This document shows, in pieces, positions 60,679 through 64,000 of a DNA stretch of 64,000 nt. The notes under the pieces are model-generated. The model had not been told where the DNA came from. It did not search any database and saw only the letters and a program-made list of their open reading frames with translations. The stretch's first letter is position 1; the number at the start of each line of letters is the position of its first letter. Made by a program: the position numbers and the translations under genes. This stretch comes from Clostridiales bacterium (lineage in GTDB: Bacteria; Bacillota; Clostridia; Saccharofermentanales; Saccharofermentanaceae), in the NCBI GenBank assembly GCA_017478485.1, contig JAFVDI010000021.1, positions 1-64,000 on the forward strand, in the 5' to 3' direction.

Positions 60679-61467
60679 ATGGAAGCTGAATTATATGTTA
60701 AAGAACTCAGGCCCGGAATATATCTGATGGATGAAGGCCATATGGCCAGCGGCTATATTGTAGTCGGAGATGAGAAGGCTGCCGTTATCGATACCATGAA
60801 CGGTCTCAATGATATTCATGCTGCTGTCAGAAAGATAACCGATAAACCGATAGTACTGATCAATACGCACGGTCATCCGGATCATATTTTCGGAAATGTA
60901 TACTTTAAGGAAGAAGCTTATCTTAATCCTAAGGATCTTCCGATGGCTGAGTCTTTCAGGAACCTGCCTGAATTTGCCGATGCATGCAAAGCACGCGGAG
61001 TTTCAATGCCTGATTTCAAGCCTGTGAAAGAGGGGGATGTATTTGATCTCGGAGGCAGAACTCTTGAAGTATATGAACTTCCGGGTCACACTCCAGGCGG
61101 GATCGTTCTGCTCCTTAAGGAAGACCGCATTCTTTTCACCGGAGATGCAGTAAATCACTATCTCTGGATGATGCTTGACGGATGCCTGAAGCTCTCTGAT
61201 TATGTTAAGTCTCTTGACAGGCTTATGTTCCTTGAGAAAGAGGCGGACTTTATCCTTCAGGGTCATGCCCGGGAATCTGAGGATATCTCATTGATGAGGT
61301 GCATGCGCGACGGCATCGTGGAGATCGTTGAAGGAAAGACTGAAAATGATGAACCTTACGAGTGGTTTGGCGGAGTCGGTAAAAAGCATCCGTTCAAACT
61401 CGAGGAAGGAAAGAAATACTTTCCGACTGATGAGACTATAATCTGTTACAATCCTGACAATATCTGA
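60679..61467 (+). CDS. metallo-beta-lactamase-fold hydrolase
   Basis: 262 aa. The metal-binding motif NTHGHPDHIFGN (H-x-H-x-D-H) is at about 61-72, the second His in LPGHTPGG, the bridging Asp in LFTGDAVNH and a later His in LQGHARES. Cytosolic, no signal peptide. The family includes glyoxalase II-like thioesterases and lactonases, and the substrate cannot be told from sequence. GGGG precedes the start by about 10 bp. Confidence 0.88.
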   Translation: MEAELYVKELRPGIYLMDEGHMASGYIVVGDEKAAVIDTMNGLNDIHAAVRKITDKPIVLINTHGHPDHIFGNVYFKEEAYLNPKDLPMAESFRNLPEFADACKARGVSMPDFKPVKEGDVFDLGGRTLEVYELPGHTPGGIVLLLKEDRILFTGDAVNHYLWMMLDGCLKLSDYVKSLDRLMFLEKEADFILQGHARESEDISLMRCMRDGIVEIVEGKTENDEPYEWFGGVGKKHPFKLEEGKKYFPTDETIICYNPDNI

Positions 61468-61488
61468 AAAACACTAAGAGGAAAATAT

Positions 61489-62178
61489 ATGGAACAGCTC
61501 AATAAATGCCCTAACTGCAACGGCAAGCTCGAACTTTCATCCAACAGAACGAGACTTGTATGCCCGTACTGCGGAAGCGAATTCAAACTTGATGAGACGA
61601 CAAAGCAGGAGATCGGTGATAATCCGGTAAACAAAGACTGGTTCATCTATGAGTGGGACTTTGACAAACTTAATGCGACACCAAAGTGCAGTGATGCCGT
61701 ACAGGCGTTTATTCGCACTTTGAACGACTATGATTCATCTGAGAAGGTCATTTCATATATGCGTGACTATCTGATGAATTTTGATGAGATCTCAGCGCCC
61801 GGTATCCGTGAGGATAAGATGAGAGGCATCGCCGGAAGAATAGCAGTCAGCATGTCTCCTGATGAGAAGATAATCTGCTACAACGATGACGGCATTTTCG
61901 TTCATGGCAAGACCGGAGTCGTTGTAACTACCAGGAGAACTTTTTTCGTTGAGAAGAAAAACATCAAAGAGATAATGCATACGGCAGTTCCATATATGCT
62001 CTTTGGATATTCCATAGGACTTCCGGAGATAAAACTCGGAGAGCCTTATGCTAATAATATCAGCACATTCACATCGCATTTTGATCTTATGGGAACCGTA
62101 GCTGCACTCATCTGCATGCTGGCGTTTGAACAGAGACCTGACAGACCTAAGATTAGACTTACGAGCAATGTTAAGTGA
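61489..62178 (+). CDS. zinc-ribbon protein of unknown function
   Basis: 229 aa. The N-terminal TFIIB-like ribbon has CPNCNGKLEL ... LVCPYCGSEF (two CxxC pairs, residues 7-30). A central domain of about 100 residues and a PH-like stretch (GIFVHGKTGVVVTTRRTFFV) follow. I recognise no family beyond the ribbon. AGAGG lies 8 bp upstream. The DUF5680-like gene starts 7 bp downstream. Confidence 0.75.
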   Translation: MEQLNKCPNCNGKLELSSNRTRLVCPYCGSEFKLDETTKQEIGDNPVNKDWFIYEWDFDKLNATPKCSDAVQAFIRTLNDYDSSEKVISYMRDYLMNFDEISAPGIREDKMRGIAGRIAVSMSPDEKIICYNDDGIFVHGKTGVVVTTRRTFFVEKKNIKEIMHTAVPYMLFGYSIGLPEIKLGEPYANNISTFTSHFDLMGTVAALICMLAFEQRPDRPKIRLTSNVK

Positions 62179-62185
62179 GATAAAT

Positions 62186-62626
62186 ATGGATAAGCAGTTA
62201 GTTGATTTTCTGATAAGAGCAAAACAGGCAACATATGCCGGCAAAGGCGCTGAGACGGCTTCTTCCAGAGTCAAGTCGCATGACCTTGTCTTTAAGGAAG
62301 GTGAGTATATGTATTACGATACTTACTTGGGCGGAGATAAGTTTGCAGGCGAGGAAGCTCTCTGGATCTCTGAGGTTCCTTATTGGAGCATGAATTACGT
62401 CGGCAGGGTAACGGGAGATGATTTCAGCGGAGATTTCCTTAAGGAAGCATTGCTGCGTGTGCCTGAAGATAAGCCTTTCAGAGGGCCTGAAGAATACTCG
62501 GAAGGTGACTACACTTATAAGTGCAGCATCGAAGGCGATTATGAGTGGTTTCAGGGCAAAGAGATCATCACATTAAAAGGTGAGCAGATCTACGAATGCC
62601 GTTTTCACGGCGGATTGATAAAATAA
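62186..62626 (+). CDS. DUF5680-like protein
   Basis: 146 aa from ATG 62186 (MDKQLVDFLIRAKQATYAGK); an earlier ATG at 62126 is inside the zinc-ribbon gene. The block DLVFKEGEYMYYDTYLGGDK, followed by FAGEEALW and WSMNYVGRV, is typical of DUF5680. Members are often fused to or next to XRE domains. Function unknown. Confidence 0.75.
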   Translation: MDKQLVDFLIRAKQATYAGKGAETASSRVKSHDLVFKEGEYMYYDTYLGGDKFAGEEALWISEVPYWSMNYVGRVTGDDFSGDFLKEALLRVPEDKPFRGPEEYSEGDYTYKCSIEGDYEWFQGKEIITLKGEQIYECRFHGGLIK

Positions 62627-62634
62627 TCAATCTG

Positions 62635-64000
62635 TCATTTGCCGGCAGGGCTCCAGTTAGCAGGGTCGTGCGGATTGCCTTTAACGGTTAACCATGCTCC
62701 CGGAAGGAAAGTGTTTCCGTTGTTCTCATCGACATTGATGATGTCTGAATAGAAGACAGTCTGAGGGCCGTTCTTTCCGTTTGTGTTGATAGGATTTCCC
62801 GTAAAGGGATTAACGGGATCTTTGACGAGCCCGGAAGTTGCCAGTGCAGGTGTATCCGCATTGGTCATGAGCTCTTCGCTGAAAGTGAAACCTTTGGCAC
62901 CAAAGTCTTTTACCATGAGCAGCGGCATGAAGAATTCAAGATCGAGATTCCCGAGTCTCTTGTCAAACTGACCGAGATCGTCACCGTGGTCTGATACGAT
63001 TATTATCCTTGTGTTGTCGTAAACTCCGTTTGCACGCAGATAATCAAGCCATTCACCGATCTTCAGGTATGCGGCCATATTGCAGTTATAGTGATTGACC
63101 TGATGAATGTTTGTCATCTTCATCGTCACGCCGTTGAGCGTATATTTCTGAATGACATCTGTATTCCATGCCGTATTGTCGACTTTGATGGCCGGTACAT
63201 AATCAGGCTCCTGAAGCAGGCAGGGAGAATGCGTTGTGTTGTTGGTCATCATAAGGAAAGTATTCTGCTGATCATCTGTTATTTTTGTGATCTGAGGCAG
63301 CTTGGACAGAACGGAATATGCTTCAAGGAAATTCTTGTCGTAGCCGGTTGCAGTGAAGACCGTGTTGGTCTTCTGATTGACTGAAGAGATGACGAGACCG
63401 CTGTCGCTGCCGGAATTGGAACTGTTATAAGTGCCTCCGTCGTAAATTGTTTCCTGGAAGACAACGGGTGCGGCCTTCATGAGTGAGAACATGAAGAAGT
63501 TGCGGTTCCTTACTTCCGTTACGCGGTTGACCATGTCCACTGATGAACTGCCGTTGTCATCGAAATAATTGAAACGGCCGTTGGTGTTGTAGCAATGGAA
63601 ATCAGGGTAAGCGCTGTAGATAGAAAGGTCTGGGATCCACTTGTAGCCTGCATAAGGCGGATCGCAGATGGTAACGTTATATCCGTTCTTTCCGAAGATG
63701 TCCGGCATGACCTTCAAAGCTTCGTTGTGCTTGCTGACAAGGCTTTCGGAAGATCTTGCGTTGATCTTTTCGGGAGTGTAATCGTATCCGCCGAAAAGCG
63801 CAGGCGCAGCGAAATTTGTGTGTGCACCGTAAGAGAGCGTATTGGGATAGTATGTAAATCCGTCAAACTTTTCTTTGAGCTCGGGCTTTTCGTTGAAGAT
63901 ATAAGGGACCTGAGTTCCCATTGCGCGGTCCATCATAAGGACGATCACGTTCTTTCCTGTTCTGCTCAAGGGAATGGACGGCATTTCTTCAGATGGTCTT
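62635..64000 (-). CDS. sulfatase/phosphoethanolamine-transferase-fold enzyme, N-terminus outside the window
   Basis: The frame is open to the window edge (reading RPSEE before the ATG at 63984), so the gene continues to the right. KNVIVLMMDRAMGTQVPYIF opens the alkaline-phosphatase-like catalytic domain, with Asp for metal; the usual nucleophile Thr/Ser falls in the LSYGAHTNFAAPALF region. IIIVSDHGDDLGQFD gives the second metal site (DHGD). The missing N-terminus probably holds TM helices, as in LTA-synthase-like enzymes. A transferase on the cell-surface side of the membrane is the likely role; the donor is unknown. Confidence 0.82.
   Translation of the reverse strand, partial: RPSEEMPSIPLSRTGKNVIVLMMDRAMGTQVPYIFNEKPELKEKFDGFTYYPNTLSYGAHTNFAAPALFGGYDYTPEKINARSSESLVSKHNEALKVMPDIFGKNGYNVTICDPPYAGYKWIPDLSIYSAYPDFHCYNTNGRFNYFDDNGSSSVDMVNRVTEVRNRNFFMFSLMKAAPVVFQETIYDGGTYNSSNSGSDSGLVISSVNQKTNTVFTATGYDKNFLEAYSVLSKLPQITKITDDQQNTFLMMTNNTTHSPCLLQEPDYVPAIKVDNTAWNTDVIQKYTLNGVTMKMTNIHQVNHYNCNMAAYLKIGEWLDYLRANGVYDNTRIIIVSDHGDDLGQFDKRLGNLDLEFFMPLLMVKDFGAKGFTFSEELMTNADTPALATSGLVKDPVNPFTGNPINTNGKNGPQTVFYSDIINVDENNGNTFLPGAWLTVKGNPHDPANWSPAGK

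Overview
The window looks like a chromosomal segment of a low-to-moderate GC, Gram-positive Clostridia-type anaerobe (Lachnospiraceae, Oscillospiraceae or Saccharofermentans-like; I cannot narrow it further). The signs are the CBDSU-order SUF operon with a zinc-type SufU, many OmpR-family two-component systems paired with FtsX or ABC-2 transporters, LplB/YtcP-type sugar ABC transporters with a large lipoprotein binding protein, and sigma-A promoters with strong AGGAGG-type ribosome binding sites. No rRNA, tRNA, CRISPR array or intact insertion sequence was found.

Layout. 1-5.9 kb: the end of an alpha/beta hydrolase, a leuB remnant and the sufCBDSU iron-sulfur operon. 5.9-11 kb: an ATPase remnant and two tandem paralogous response regulator/histidine kinase pairs. 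11-17.5 kb: an ECF sigma/anti-sigma pair, then a divergent two-component system and FtsX-type ABC exporter of the antimicrobial-peptide-resistance kind. 17.5-22.3 kb: a decaying zone (MATE, flavoredoxin and GGDEF remnants) around a Nudix gene and an AT-rich amino-sugar cassette (WecE-type transaminase, GNAT acetyltransferase, GtrB/ArnC-type glycosyltransferase). 22.3-27.2 kb: a lipoprotein and an RNA-repair module: a divergent RHH/WYL-domain protein, a tRNA-mimicking Y-RNA-like noncoding RNA, a Ro60-like TROVE/vWA protein and the RNA ligase RtcB. This module is the most interesting system here.

27-42 kb holds a complete glucuronate catabolic regulon: a GntR/FCD regulator, uxuB, uxuA, YesL, an oligosaccharide ABC importer, uxaC, kdgA, kdgK and an AraC regulator. 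A recurring 12-bp site (close to CTAGCATWCTAG) sits on the uxuA, importer and kdgA promoters and in front of gntR, so the regulon can be read directly from the DNA. Together the genes bring in a uronate-containing oligosaccharide and convert glucuronate through fructuronate, mannonate, KDG and KDPG to pyruvate and glyceraldehyde-3-phosphate.

42-52 kb: a three-gene ABC-2 exporter, a DUF1349 protein followed by a secreted heparinase II/III-like lyase with C-ribbon and BspA-type leucine-rich repeats, a lipoprotein, and a TetR-controlled pair of alpha/beta hydrolases. 52-60.6 kb: a third two-component system of the same type as the 6-11 kb pairs, an XRE regulator with a membrane partner, and a LanFEG/BcrAB-like self-protection operon enclosed by its own response regulator and kinase. 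60.6-64 kb: a metallo-beta-lactamase-fold hydrolase, a zinc-ribbon protein, a DUF5680-like protein and a sulfatase-fold enzyme cut by the window edge.

Several starts were moved inward from the longest open frame to the codon with a ribosome binding site. All functional calls rest on reading of motifs and remembered family features; no database search was possible.
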